58,543 nucleotides of DNA from CAWEHU01 sp963808965 (GCA_963808965.1 CAWEHU010000021.1:1-58543); one strand, 5' to 3'. Numbered from the stretch's first letter, positions 1-10,236 are shown. Notes: generated from the sequence alone by a model not told the origin. Numbers and translations: made by a program.

Positions 1-1486
1 AAACCGCACTATGCCAGCGCGGCATAGGGCGGTCTCGATCAATGAAGCCATGCACGCCCAGTTTTCGCCGCCCTCGTCGCTGCCCGCGAAGAGGCTATTT
101 TTTCTGGATAGGGCCACCGGGCGCATCGCTCGCTCGATGCTGTTCGAGTCGAGTTCGATCCGTCCATCCTCGAGGAAGCGTTCGAGCCCGGACCAATGGT
201 TCAGCGCATAGCGGATTGCTTCGGCGGTTGGACCGCGGGCTGGTAGCTTCGCGATCTGCGTCTCGAACCAAACACGTAATTCCGCCACCCGTGATTTGCT
301 CTCGGCCTGACGCACAGCCAGCCGGTGGTCGGCGTCCTTACCGCGAACGCGCTCTTCGATCTTGTAGAGCGCGCCGATGCGCTGCAGCGCCTCGATGGCG
401 ACCGGCGCATGAGCCTTGGCCAGGTCATAGAAGCCGCGACGCACATGGCTCCAGCAAAAGGCCAACGTGACGGCGCCGTCGTTTGTCCTGGCGCCGGCCA
501 CGGTCTTGTCCGCGGCATAGCCGTCGCATTGCAGGATCCCGCGATAACCGCCGAGCACGCGGGCGGCATGGGCGTGGGCGCGGCCCGGTGCATAGCTGTA
601 GACCACGGCGGGCGGTTCGCTGCCGCACCAAGACCGATCGTCACGCCCAATCGCCCAAAAATAGCCCTGCTTGGTCCGCCCGCGGCCAGGGTCGAGCACC
701 GGCACGACGGTCTCGTCGGCGAAAATCCGCGCGGAACCGAGCAGCGAGGCCCGTAACCGCGCCACCACGGGAGCGATCTCGGCTGCAGCGTAGCCCATCC
801 AGCATGCCAGCGTGGAGCGGTCTACCAGCACGCCCTGCCGGGCCATCCCCTGCGCTTGGCGATACAGCGGCTGATGATCGGCAAAGCGCGCCACCGCCAC
901 TTGCGCGACCAGCGCCTCGGTGGGCAGGCCGCCCTCGATCAGCCGCGGCGGCGCGGGCATCTGCACTACCTTGCCCGGGCAGCAGCGGCAGGCAAATTTT
1001 GGCCGCCGTGTCACGATTAGCCGGTACCTGCGAGGGGATGACATCCAGCCGCTTGGAGATGTCGGCGCCGATCTCGGTCATTGGTGCCCGGCAGCACGGG
1101 CAGGTGGTGTCCTCGGGAGCCAGCGTCACCTCGATCCGCGGCAAGTGGCTCGGCAGCTCGCCACGGCTGGCGCGGCGCTTTGCCGCACGGTTACGGCGCA
1201 GCTCGGGATCACGCTTCCCCGCCGCGGCTTCGCCTTGCGCGATCGCCTGCTCGAGCAATTCCAGGCCCAGTTGGAGTTGCTCTTCCGGCAGCCGCTCGGA
1301 TTTGGCGCCGAACTGCATCCGCCGCAGTTTGCGCAGCAGGTGGTACAGTCGGTCGTTCTGCTCCTGCAAGGCATCGCGCTCGCTCAGAGCCGCGTCGCGC
1401 TCTGCCGTGGTGATCAGCAGCAGCGCGCGCAATCCCTCGATGTCGTTGGGCAGGCCTTGAATGTCGCCGGGTGAGCTGTGCGTCAC
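1..1486 (-). pseudogene. tnpC: IS66 transposase TnpC, one frameshift, 3' end outside window
   Basis: This is the DDE transposase of IS66. The GTG at 1486 is preferred because the conserved N-terminus (SSPGDIQGLP...) follows it directly. A leucine-rich coiled region and the zinc-finger-like CPCCRAPM precede the catalytic core. Near 1037 the frame changes: CAGGTACCGG replaces an expected CAGTACCGG, so one G appears inserted. After the shift the frame stays open to base 1 and reads typical IS66 blocks (IVTRRPKFACRCCPGK, ADETVVPVLDPG, SNSIERAMRPVALSRKN). About 495 codons are visible, so only a few dozen are missing at the edge. The single indel may be a sequencing error or a real inactivation. 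Confidence 0.85.
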
Positions 1487-1496
1487 GCCGCAAATC

Positions 1497-1853
1497 CTAA
1501 GCGGCAACGGTCGGCTTGTAAATCCCTCTGACGGTTTGCACACGTGTCCAATCGAGTCCGTCGAACAGAGCTGCGAACTCCACCGGTGACAGCTTCATCA
1601 CCCCGTTCATGATCGGCGGCCAGCGGAACGAACTTTGCTGAAGCTGCTTCCAGATCAACACCAGGCCGCTGGTGTCCCACAGAAGAATCTTTACGCGGTC
1701 TGTCCGTTTGGAACGAAAGACGATGACCGCCCCTGAGAACGGGTCCTCGGCCAGAACCTCTGCTGCCAAGGCGGCGAGACTATGGGCACCTTTACGAAAA
1801 TCCACTGGCCGCGCGGCAACAACTACGCGCGCACCAGCGGGGATCTGGATCAT
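1497..1853 (-). CDS. tnpB: IS66 accessory protein TnpB
   Basis: This 118-residue protein is the IS66 Orf2 product, needed for transposition of this family although its biochemical role is not settled. The diagnostic blocks are visible: PVDFRKGAHSLAAL near the N-terminus, then VFRSKRTDRVKILLWD and the C-terminal half around the conserved aromatic and glutamine residues. The length equals the usual 115-120 residues. Its start codon overlaps the tnpA stop by 4 bp (1850-1853), which indicates translational coupling. No defect is seen. Confidence 0.92.
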   Translation of the reverse strand: MIQIPAGARVVVAARPVDFRKGAHSLAALAAEVLAEDPFSGAVIVFRSKRTDRVKILLWDTSGLVLIWKQLQQSSFRWPPIMNGVMKLSPVEFAALFDGLDWTRVQTVRGIYKPTVAA

Positions 1854-2281
1854 CGCCGCGACGCCGAGACGCGAACCGCGCGCAACACGGTGGTCAGCGT
1901 GCTGGCATCCATGCCTGACGCCACGCGCACCACCGCACCCGCGAGCTTCACCTCAATCGCGGGCGGCGCCGAGTTGGCCGCGGGCGTGACCGCCGGCGCC
2001 GCGGTCTCGGCCACGATCGGCACGAACGTCGGAATTGGCGGCGCAACCGGATCGGCCGGTATCATCGCCCGTCCGTTGCGCGCCTCCCGCCGCCACGTGA
2101 AAACCTGTTGCGGGCAGAGCTGCCAGCGTCGGGCCACGTCGGCGACACGCGCTCCTGGGATCAGCGTCTCCGCAACGATTTGTGCCTTCTCGTCGGCTGA
2201 CCACCGACGACGCCGACCAGGTCCCGTCAGGATCTCGATGCGCCGATATCCGACCTTCGCGTCATCATTAATGTCGACCAT
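1850..2281 (-). CDS. tnpA: IS66 helix-turn-helix protein TnpA
   Basis: This is the first gene of the IS66 operon, 143 residues. The N-terminal half carries a helix-turn-helix of the transposase_8 type (RRRRWSADEKAQIVAET, then VADVARRWQLCPQQVFTWRR), which is expected to bind the element ends. The C-terminal half is a proline/alanine-rich linker followed by a conserved segment (IEVKLAGAVVRVASGMD) common in this group. It begins at an ATG about 85 bp inside the IS end at 2365 and is coupled to tnpB by a 4-bp overlap. Confidence 0.9.
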   Translation of the reverse strand: MVDINDDAKVGYRRIEILTGPGRRRRWSADEKAQIVAETLIPGARVADVARRWQLCPQQVFTWRREARNGRAMIPADPVAPPIPTFVPIVAETAAPAVTPAANSAPPAIEVKLAGAVVRVASGMDASTLTTVLRAVRVSASRR

Positions 2282-2365
2282 AATTTTAGCCCGAAGCTCC
2301 CTGCCTCAAGCAAAGCAATCACTTCCGGGCAGGTGACGGTAGAAGGGTGGCGGCCCATCGCTTAC

Positions 2366-3554
2366 GGTTGAGCGGTAGGAATGCTTCCGAAGCCGGGATG
2401 GTGCCGACGGCGGTGTAGTAGTCCCAGGGGACGCGGCTCTCGTCGGGGCGCTTCACGCGGTAGAGGGTGACGTGGTCCAGCACCCGCCCGTCTGCGCGCA
2501 TCGTGGCGGGGCTCCCGAAGAAGGCGACCGGCGCCGTACGCATCGCCTTGTTGACGCCGATCGCGTCGTCGGTGCCGGCCTGCGCCATCGCTTTCAGGAA
2601 ATGCAGCACGCCGGCATAGACCGAGGCCTGGTTCTGCGTCGGCATCGCCTTGCGCTCGGTCATGAACCGCTTGGCGAAGGCGCGGAATTCGTCGCTCTGG
2701 TCCCAGTAGAAGCTGGCGGGGAAGCTCAGCCCCTGCGCGGCGGCCAGGCCGAGGGCGTGAATGTCGGTGATGTAGACGAGAAACCCGGCCAACTGGGCGC
2801 CGCCCTTTTGCAGGCCGAACTCCGCGGTCTGCTTGATCAGGTTGACTTGGTCGCCGCCGACGCTGGCGAGGCCGATAACTGTGGCGCCGGAGCTCTGCGC
2901 CTCCACGATCTGTGACGAGAATCGGGATTGCCGATGGGGAACTTCGTGCTGCCCACGACTTTTCCGCCGTTGGCCTCGATGACCCTGGTCGCCTCGGCCT
3001 GCAGCGCCTCGCCGAAGCTGATATTGACAGTGATGAAGAACCACGTCCGGCCGCCCGCTCTGGTCAGCACTTTGCCGGTGCCAGTTGCCATCGCATGCGT
3101 GTCGTCCGCCCAGTGACTGCTGACCGGCGAGCAGCTCCGCGACGTGAACTCGCTGACGGCCGCGGCGGTGATCATAACGGTGCGGCTCTTCTCGCGCGCG
3201 ATCTGCTGCACCGCCGCGGCTACGGGTGTGACCGGCAGGTCGATGATCGCGTCCACGCCGGCATCGTACCCCCGCGCGGGCGATCGAGCTGGCGGCGTCC
3301 GGCTTGTTCTGCGTGTCGGAATGCTGGATCTCGATTTTGCGGCCTAGCACCACGCCGCCGAAATCCTGCACGGCCATGCGGGCCGCGACGACCGAGCCGG
3401 TGCCCCCGCTGTCGCTGTACGGACCGCTCTCGTCAGTCAGCACGCCGATCCGCACAGGGCCACCCGACGCTCCGGCGGCTCCGAACATGGGTGTGGACGC
3501 GAGCATCGCCGCGCCGCCGAGAACGGCGCGTCGCTTCAAACTATTGCCTTGCAT
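2366..3554 (-). pseudogene. ABC transporter substrate-binding protein (branched-chain/aromatic acid type), frameshifted and 3'-truncated
   Basis: This is a periplasmic type-1 binding protein of the LivK/Peripla_BP_6 family. The ATG at 3554 follows AGGAGA at good spacing. The N-terminus has a Tat-like signal (SLKRRAVLGGAAMLA), then GPVRIGVLTDESGPYSDSGG. Two compensating frameshifts, near 3285 and 2925, put the middle third in another frame (VMITAAAVSEFTSRSC...TWFFITVNISFGEAL). The C-terminal third is intact to AFLPLN, where IS66 begins and removes roughly the last ten residues. It is the last gene of the homogentisate operon, 52 bp after fahA, so it probably captured an aromatic acid substrate. 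No permease or ATPase genes are nearby, so partners must lie elsewhere. The ligand is inferred from context only. Confidence 0.85.
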
Positions 3555-3606
3555 TCCTGGTTTCTCCTGAAAATCTCTGGCGCCCGTGCCGACGGTTCTC
3601 TCCCCA

Positions 3607-4924
3607 TCAACTCGCCGCAAGAACTAGCCCGCGGCATTCGCCGAAGCCGATCGTGGCGAAGCCCTCACGGCAGGCGCGGGCGCGCAGCAGCACCTCGTCG
3701 CCGTCCTCAAGGAAGCGCCGCTCCTCACCGGACTCGAGCCGCACCGGCGCCTTCCCGTCCCGCGTGGTCTCGAGCAGGCTGCCGTAGCCCGCCTCGCCAG
3801 GCGCCGAGAGGGTGCCCGAGCCGAAGAAATCGCCCGGCCGAAGATTGCAGCCGTTCGAGGCGTGGTGCGCCACCATCTGCGCCACGGTCCAGTACATGTG
3901 GCGGGTGCCGCTCCGCGATAGCTGGTGCGGGGCCAGGCGCTTCTCGCGCAGCCCCGGCGTGAACAGCGGTACCTCGAGCTCGAGGTGGAGCGCGCCCTCG
4001 CGCTGGTCGGCCGCGTCCAGCAGGTAGGGGAGCGGCGCCGGGTCGCCCTCCGGCCGCGGCGGCTGCGGAACGCGGAAGGGCGCCAGCGCCTCGGGCGTGA
4101 CCACCCACGGCGAATGGTGCGTGCGCGAAGTTCTTGGCCAGGAAGGGCCCTAGCGGCTGGTATTCCCAGGCCTGGATGTCGCGTGCGGACCAGTCGTTCA
4201 GCAGGCAGAAGCCGGAGACGTGCTCGTGCGCCGCGCCGATCGCGATCGGCGCGCCGACCGCGTTGCCGGGGCCGATGAAGAAGCCCGAGCTCCAGCTCGT
4301 AGTCGAGCTTGCGGCAGGGCCCGAAGGTCGGCGCCGTCTCGCTCGGCGGCTTGCGCTGGCCGTTGCGGGCGGCGGACGTCGTGCCGGACGGCAACGATCG
4401 AGGAGGCACGGCCGTGGTAGCCGATCGGGACGTATTTGTAGTTGGGCAGCAGCGGGTTGTCGGGGCGGAACAGCTTGCCGACGTTCATCGCGTGGTGGAT
4501 GCCGGCGTAGAAGTCTGTGTAGTCGCCGATCCGCGCGGGCAGATGCAGGGTGCATTCCGCGGCGCGTCGCAGGCAGGGCTCGGCCTTCTCGCGGCCGATG
4601 CCGCCCTCTTTCGCCAGCGAGCTCGGACAGGCGCACCCGCAGCGCCCGCCGCGGCCCGGCGCCGAGCGCGAATGAGAGCGTTCAGCACCCCGTCTGACGC
4701 AGCCTCCGCCGCGCGCCGGGCCTCGCTGGTGAGCAGCCCCGCTTCGGCCACCGCGAACAGGTCGAGGATCATGTCGCCGATCGCCACCCCGCCGCGCGGC
4801 GTTCCACCGTCGGCGGCGTGAAGACGCCGAGCGGCAGGTTCTGGATCGGGAAGTCGGGGTGGCCGTTGCGCCGAGGCGACCCAGCTCTGCCGTTTCGGGT
4901 CGTGGCTGGATCGAGCTCGTGCAT
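3607..4924 (-). pseudogene. fahA: fumarylacetoacetase with several frameshifts
   Basis: Fumarylacetoacetase hydrolyses fumarylacetoacetate to fumarate and acetoacetate, the last step of homogentisate breakdown. The start (MHELDP, ATG at 4924) lies 10 bp after the hmgA stop. Pieces in all three frames join into one collinear protein: NGHPDFPIQNLPLGVF, GVAIGDMILDLFAVAEAGLL, MNVGKLFRPDNPLLPNYKYV, LNDWSARDIQAWEYQPLGPF, then a clean 165-residue C-terminus with VAQMVAHHASNGCNLRPGDF and GSLLETTRDG. The metal-binding and catalytic regions are therefore encoded. At least four indels are needed to connect the pieces; total span of about 439 codons fits the family. Single-base indels with no substitution decay suggest sequencing errors or very recent inactivation. 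Confidence 0.88.
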
Positions 4925-4933
4925 GGTCGGGAC

Positions 4934-6289
4934 CTAGCGCTGGTTCGGGTTGAAGTGCTTGTGCAGGCGCTGCCCGTAGCCGCCGTAGTCCTTCTGCATC
5001 TCCGCAGCCCCGGCCGCGTAGGCCGTCACCCGCTGCGGGAAGCGCGTTTCGAACATGAAGGCGAAGCGTGCCTTCCAGCTTGTGCGGCTTGAGCTCCGCA
5101 TGGCTCGCCCTCTCGAAGGCCGTCCATGTCCGGCCCGTGCGGCAGCATGGTGTTGTGCAGGCTGAACCCGCCGGGCACGAAGCCCTACCGGTCTTGGCGT
5201 CGTACGCGCCGTAGATGAGGCCCATGAACTCGCTCATGACGTTCATGTGGTACCAGGGCGGACGGAAGGTGTTCTCGGCCACCAGCCAGCGCTCCGGGAA
5301 GATCACGAAATCTATGTTCGCCGTGCCCGGCGTTTCCGAGGGGGAGGTCAGCACGGTGAAGATCGAGGGTCAGCGTGATCGAACAGGATCGGGCCAACGG
5401 GCGAGAAGCGGCGCAGGTCATACTTGTACGGCGCGTAGTTGCCGTGCCAGGCGACCACGTCGAGCGGCGAGTGCGCGAGCGCGGTGCGCCACATCGTGCC
5501 GCCCCATTTCACATGCATCGTGCCGGGCGTGTCCCGCTCCTCGTAGGCAGCGATCGGGGTCAGGAAGTCGCGCGGGTTGGCCAGGCAGTTGGCGCCGATC
5601 GGGCCGCGCTCGGGCAGCGTGAGAGCGCCGCCATAGTTCTCGCAGAGATAGCCGCGGGCCGGGCCGTCTTTCAGCTCTACCCGCAGCTTCACGCCGCGCG
5701 GGATGACAGCGATCTCGCCCGGCTCGATGTCGATAATGCCGAACTCGGTCCATAGGCGCAGGCCGCCCTGCTCCGGCACAAACATCATCTCGCCGTCGGC
5801 ATTGTAGAAATACTCGTCCTGCATCGACCGGGTGATCAGATAGACGTGCGACCCCATGCCGGCCTGGCTGCCGGCGTCCCCGGCGGTGGTGATGGTGCGC
5901 ACGCCTTCGAGGAAGGACGAGACGCTCTCGTTCGGCAGCGGGATCGGGTCCCAGCGCAGGGGAGCGAGCGGCATGTCGACCTCGGCGCCGGGGGCGGTGC
6001 GCCAAAGGCCGGCATCGGCCTTCGCGAACCGGCCCCAATGCGCGACGGTGGGGCGGATGCGGTACAGCCAGCTGCGCTCGTTGGTGGCGCGGGGCGCGGT
6101 GAAGGGCGAGCCGCTGAGCTGCTCGGCATAGAGGCCGTAGGCGCATTGCTGCGGCGAGTTGCGGCCGATCGGCAGGGCGCCGGGCAAGGCTTCGGTCTCG
6201 AAGCCGTTGCCGAAGCCGGTGAGGTAGGCAGGGGCGTCCCGGGCCGTTGCGGCGGTAGCCGCAAGGTTGGGGCGGACGGAAAGGTTCAT
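4934..6289 (-). pseudogene. hmgA: homogentisate 1,2-dioxygenase with indels in the 3' third
   Basis: This non-haem iron enzyme opens the ring of homogentisate to maleylacetoacetate. The ATG at 6289 has AGGAG upstream. Residues 1-310 read without a break (YLTGFGNGFETEALPGALP, WLYRIRPTVAHWGRF, EMMFVPEQGGLRLWTEFG). The last third needs about four single-base corrections near 5365, 5188, 5126 and 5070; afterwards it reads TSPSETPGTANIDFVIFP, NVMSEFMGLIYGAYDAKTG, the active-site stretch GGFSLHNTMLPHGPDMDAF, and ends HKHFNPNQR. The iron-binding His/Glu region is present. It sits between the P450 and fahA genes, which fixes its pathway. No maleylacetoacetate isomerase gene is seen in the window. Confidence 0.92.
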
Positions 6290-6382
6290 GATTACATTCT
6301 CCTGGTGCGGGCTGATGCGTGGATTTCGGCAGACTTTCATCAGCTGCTTCCCCCCTCTCGCGCCTACGGGACGCATGAGGTC

Positions 6383-8743
6383 CTAAAGGGCGAGTACAAG
6401 CTTGCCGCGCGCCCGCGAGCAGCAAGCCATCATCCGGCCGCCGGCCGCGCGCTCCGCGGCGCTCAGCACCTTGTCGCGGTGATCGACATCCCCCGCGATG
6501 ACGGCGACCTCGCACGTACCGCACAAGCCCTCCTCGCAGTCGCTCGGCACGTCGACCCCGGCGGCCTGCAGGGCCTGCAGCAGCGTCTGATCGGCTGACA
6601 CTGAAACCGACAGCTCGCTATCCTTCAGCTCGACCTCGAAGGGACTCTCCTCGTCAGGGTCGAGCTGCGTGCCGGCCGATGAGAAATGCTCGATGTGCAG
6701 GCGCTCGGGCCGCTCGCGCACGCTCTGCTCGAGCGCGGTGAGCAGGCGGTCGGGGCCGCACGCGTAGATCTGCGCGTCCTCGGGGACGGCCGTGATTACG
6801 GCTTCCAGGTCCAGACGACCGCCTTCCGCCTTCCCATAAAGATGGAGGCGATCGCCATGGTCACGCTGCAGCCGCTCGATAAACGCCATGCTGTCGAATG
6901 ATCGGCCGGCGTAGTGAATGGTGTAGTTCTTGCCGAGCTGCTTCAGGCGGTCGGCCATCGTGATGATCGGGGTGATACCGATCCCGCCCGCGAACAGCAG
7001 GTAGTCGGTCGGCCCCCTCGTCCAGGCGGAAATGGTTTTTGGGACCACGGATGCGGATGAGAGCGCCAGGCGTCACGGTCCGGTGGATGAAGGCCGAGCC
7101 GCCACGCCCGCTCTCATCCTTCAGGATGGCGACCTGCAAGCGCGTGGGATCGCCGCTTTCGCCGCACAGCGAGTACTTGCGCACGTAGTGGACGACATCG
7201 ACGTCGATGTGCGCGCCCGGCGTCCAACCGGGCAGTGGCCGGCCGTGCGGCTCCTCCAGCGTCAACCGCGTCACGCCAACCGCTTCCCGGGATATATCGG
7301 CGACACGCACTTGACGCGCGATTCCGTGCTTCGAGGGGGCGCCGATGCCGAACGCGGCGTGTCCCTTCAGGATATTTGGATCGCGACGCTCTGGATTCCG
7401 GCTCGGGTCCCAGCGCACATACAGGTGGTCCGGGCCGCGGAACGAGGTGTTCGGCAGGAAGGTGAAAGTCTGGTCCGGAACCAGCTCCATGTGCGGCAGC
7501 CGCTTGGTGAACTCCTCCAGGAAGATGCGCATCTCCATGCGAGCGAATTCTTGCCCATGCATTGATGGCTGCCGTAGCCGAAGGTCAGGTGGTCCGTCGT
7601 GTTGTCACGATAGATGTCGAGCGTAGTCGGCGTTCTCGAAGTGACGCTCGTCGTGGTTGGCTGAAGCGGTGACGACGAGGAGCTTGGCGCCCTTCGAGAT
7701 CGCCACGCCGCCGATCTGCGTGTCCGCCATCGCGAGGCGCCGCCACGCGACGACGGAGCCCGAGAAGCGCAGGCACTCCTCGACGGCGTTCGGAATGAGC
7801 AAGGGATCGGCGCAAATCTCCTCCCAGGCATCGCGATTCTGCAGAAGCAGGCGCATCGCATTGGCCGAGGCGTGCGCGGTCGTTTCGTGCGCTGCGACGA
7901 TGCCGGCCATCATCATCGAGTGCAGGTAAGAGTCGGTGACGACTTCGGGCAGCTCTTTCTGGCGGCGGATGCCGTAGTGCATCCAGCCGTGCCCGGACGG
8001 GTCGGCGCGCATCTTGTCGAGCACACTGCCGGCGAAGTGCCAGAATTTGCCGACCGCCTCGGCAACCGCGAGCTGCTCGTCGCGCGTCGGCCGGCCCCAG
8101 GTGTTGACCGTGTGCGCGATCGAATACTCGCGCAGCGTATCCATGTCCTCCTCGGGCACGCCGAGGAAGTGCAGCGCCACGGTCGAGGGAATCTCCCAGA
8201 GCATCTCGTCGACGAGGTCGGCCTCGCCCCGGTCGATGAAGCGATCCACATACTGGCGGGTGAGGCGCCGGACCATCGGCTCGTGGTGGGCAAGTTCCTC
8301 GGGAACGAACGACTGCATGAGCGCGCGCCGCCGCTCCATGTGCGCCGGCTCGTCCTCGTTCACGAGGGTGCGGTCCATGCCGTAGTTGTAACGAGCGAAG
8401 ATGGCCTCCGCCTCCGGCGAGCTCGGCGTCATCTTCTCAAGCGCGATCGATGGCGAGAAGGTCACGTTGTCGCGGAACACCGCTTTGACGTGCTCGTAGC
8501 GGCTCACGACCCAATACCCGAGCTTCGGGCTATAGAAGACCGGCTCCTGTGCCCGGAACCAGCGCATGGCCTCGGCCGGATCGACCTGGTACGGACCCTC
8601 GAAGGCATCGAAGCCCGCTGCCTCGGCGGAAACGGGGCAGCCGGCGGGGGCCATGCGCGCCCCGGCGTTTCGGTCCAACTCCGGACCAGGGAAGGGAGCA
8701 GCCATTCCTTGCAGAAATCGGTCTTTTGTGACGGTTCACTCAT
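6383..8743 (-). pseudogene. self-sufficient cytochrome P450 (CYP116B type, P450-FMN reductase-ferredoxin fusion), frameshifted
   Basis: The gene encodes one polypeptide of about 787 codons that hydroxylates an organic substrate with NAD(P)H and O2, with no separate redox partners. Haem domain: GCPVSAEAAGFDAFEG, FYSPKLGYWVVSRYEHVKAV, I-helix MMMAGIVAAHETTAHASAN, ExxR in EECLR, and the Cys loop FGYGSHQCMGKN followed by LARMEMRIFLEE. Reductase domain (phthalate dioxygenase reductase type): GAHIDVDVVHYVRKYSLCG and LLFAGGIGITPIITMADRL. C-terminal 2Fe-2S domain: CEEGLCGTCEV plus a later Cys in MACCSRA. The domain order and many blocks match P450RhF and other CYP116B enzymes. Frameshifts near 7625, 7567 and 7020, and perhaps one near 8710, break the frame. 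Start 8743 has AGAGGAA upstream; an alternative in the long frame is 8705. It leads the hmgA-fahA operon. Confidence 0.9.
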
Positions 8744-8809
8744 GGCGTTCCTCTTCTGGATCGGAGCAATCCGGGAACTCTAAACCTCCTCGCTCCTTGA
8801 CCGGCCATC

Positions 8810-8871
8810 GATTACGGAAAGCGTAATCAGATTCCCTGTATCGTAAATTAAGCGGATGTGCAACCGTAATC
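8810..8871. promoter_or_regulatory. palindromic operator candidate between P450 and IclR genes
   Basis: The divergent intergenic region holds a perfect inverted repeat, GATTACG at 8810-8816 and CGTAATC at 8822-8828 with a 5-bp spacer. A third exact half-site, CGTAATC, lies at 8865-8871, and a shorter CGTAA at 8842-8846 sits between them. A GTTC-CC-GAAC repeat follows at about 8881-8890. The position between the divergent genes fits IclR-type control. The binding protein is inferred. Confidence 0.6.
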
Positions 8872-8963
8872 GTTCATAGGTTCCCGAACTGGCACCGGCG
8901 CGGCAGCCCATGGCATCAGTTGGCTCGCGCGGCCCAGGGAGTGAGATAGTCGTGACGGATGGC

Positions 8964-9825
8964 ATGCACCGGCCGGAGGAAGACGAGCAGACGTCGTTCG
9001 CAGGTATTCAGTCGATAGAGACGGGGCTACGGCTGCTCGTCGCCCTGGCCCGGCCTGGCGCTCCACATATGTTGAAGACGATTGCCGCCGGCGCCGGTAT
9101 GCCGGCAAGCAAAGCTCACAGATACATCGTCAGTTTCGGGCGGATGGGGTTCGTGGAGCAGGATCCCAGCAGCGGTCGTTACCGGCTTGGGCCGGCTGCC
9201 TTGCACATCGGTCTGGCGGCATTGAGTGGGCTCGACGTCGTCCGGCTCGGCTCGGCAGCCGTGACAAGCTTGCGGGAGGAAATCGATGAAACTGTTGCTC
9301 TCGCAATTTGGACCACCAACGGCCCGACCTTTGTGCGGCTGGAGGAGGCGAGCCGGCCTATCACGGTCAACGTGAAGGCTCGGTTCGATTATGCCGCTTC
9401 TTCGATCGGCGACCGGCCGTGCTTTCGCGGCCCACCTTCCGCGCGCCGTTGTCACACCGATGATCGAACGCGAAATGCAGGCCGAAAAGCACGTGTTACG
9501 CCCCGACAAGGTCCGATCAAAAGCGGCTGTAGAAGAAATCCTAAAAGCGACCCGGTCCTCTGGATTGGGTCGCGTAACGGGCGAGATGCTCCCAGGCGTA
9601 CATGCCTTGAGCGCCCCCGTGTTCGACCATCAGGGAGCCGTAGTCGCGTGCCTTACGTCGCTCGGTTCGGCCGGCGCATTCGATTCGAATCTCGGAGGGC
9701 GAGTGGCGCATGCGCTGAAAGCCTCAGCACGGATCATGTCCACTCAGTTGGGGCATGGCGGATCCGTCGCAGCCAAACCGGTGACGTCGGGTCAGCGGAC
9801 CGGTTCGAAACTGAGGCTGAGCTGA
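8964..9825 (+). pseudogene. IclR-family transcriptional regulator, one frameshift
   Basis: This is a DNA-binding regulator, probably controlling the divergent P450-hmgA-fahA operon. An N-terminal winged helix (SIETGLRLLVALARPG, LKTIAAGAGMPASKAHRYIV, GFVEQDPSSGRYRLGP) is followed by the effector-binding domain (VALAIWTTNGPTFVRLEE). Near 9390 the frame shifts; the continuation MPLLRSATGRAFAAHLP and VHALSAPVFDHQGAVVACL is the expected IclR C-terminal domain, ending at 9825. Start choice is uncertain: ATG 8964 just precedes the conserved part, and 8910 is also in frame. IclR proteins in this role commonly sense homogentisate or an upstream aromatic acid, which is family knowledge rather than something visible here. 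Confidence 0.85.
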
Positions 9826-9924
9826 GCCGCTGCGGTGCCGGGCGACGATGCGTGGCCCGGTTCGCGGACTGATGCCGTGGCGCCGGCCATCTCGGTGCCG
9901 GTTTTGCGGCCTGTGATAACTCGT

Positions 9925-10159
9925 TTCGGCGATCCTCTATCTGCGCGGGGTCTCGGCCGGCGACTTCCAGGAGGCGCTCGCGGCCCTGCTCGGCAAAGAC
10001 GCGCTGAACCTGTCCGCTTCGGTGATCGCGCGGCTGAAGGCCCGAATGGGAAGCCGAGTATGTCCGCTGGCAACGACGGGAGCTGTCGGCGCGCCGCTAC
10101 GTCTCCATCTGGGTCGATGGCGTCTATCTGCAAGCGCGCATGGAGCCGCAGGCCGAGTG
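9925..10159 (+). pseudogene. IS256-family transposase remnant
   Basis: About 75 codons of a Mutator/IS256 transposase are visible: ILYLRGVSAGDFQEALAALL, then LSASVIARLKA, and after a one-base shift EWEAEYVRWQRRELSARRY and VSIWVDGVYLQARMEPQAE. The last block contains the conserved catalytic Asp region. Both ends are missing. Homology stops at about 10159, a few tens of bases before the IS110 gene, so the IS110 element probably inserted here. Confidence 0.8.
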
Positions 10160-10236
10160 TTGGGGTGGACGGCCCCCGTACGGCATCTGTGTGCCAGAAT
10201 GAGGTCGTGCAAGATCTCAAGAGAAGGAGACCGTCC

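Larger units (their letters stand above)
1..2365 (-). mobile_element. IS66-family insertion sequence, cut by the window edge
   Basis: Three genes on the minus strand follow the IS66 order tnpA-tnpB-tnpC. The tnpA side ends at 2365, where the minus strand reads GTAAGCG outward to inward, the sequence that typically starts IS66 ends. The other end lies beyond base 1. The element sits inside the last codons of a periplasmic binding protein gene, whose reading frame otherwise runs into IS sequence. IS66 usually makes 8-bp target duplications; the second copy of the target is outside the window. Confidence 0.85.

Noticed and set aside
483..1460. 325-codon plus-strand open frame opposite the IS66 transposase
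   Set aside because: It is the antisense shadow of tnpC; the minus strand reads a well-known transposase over the same bases.
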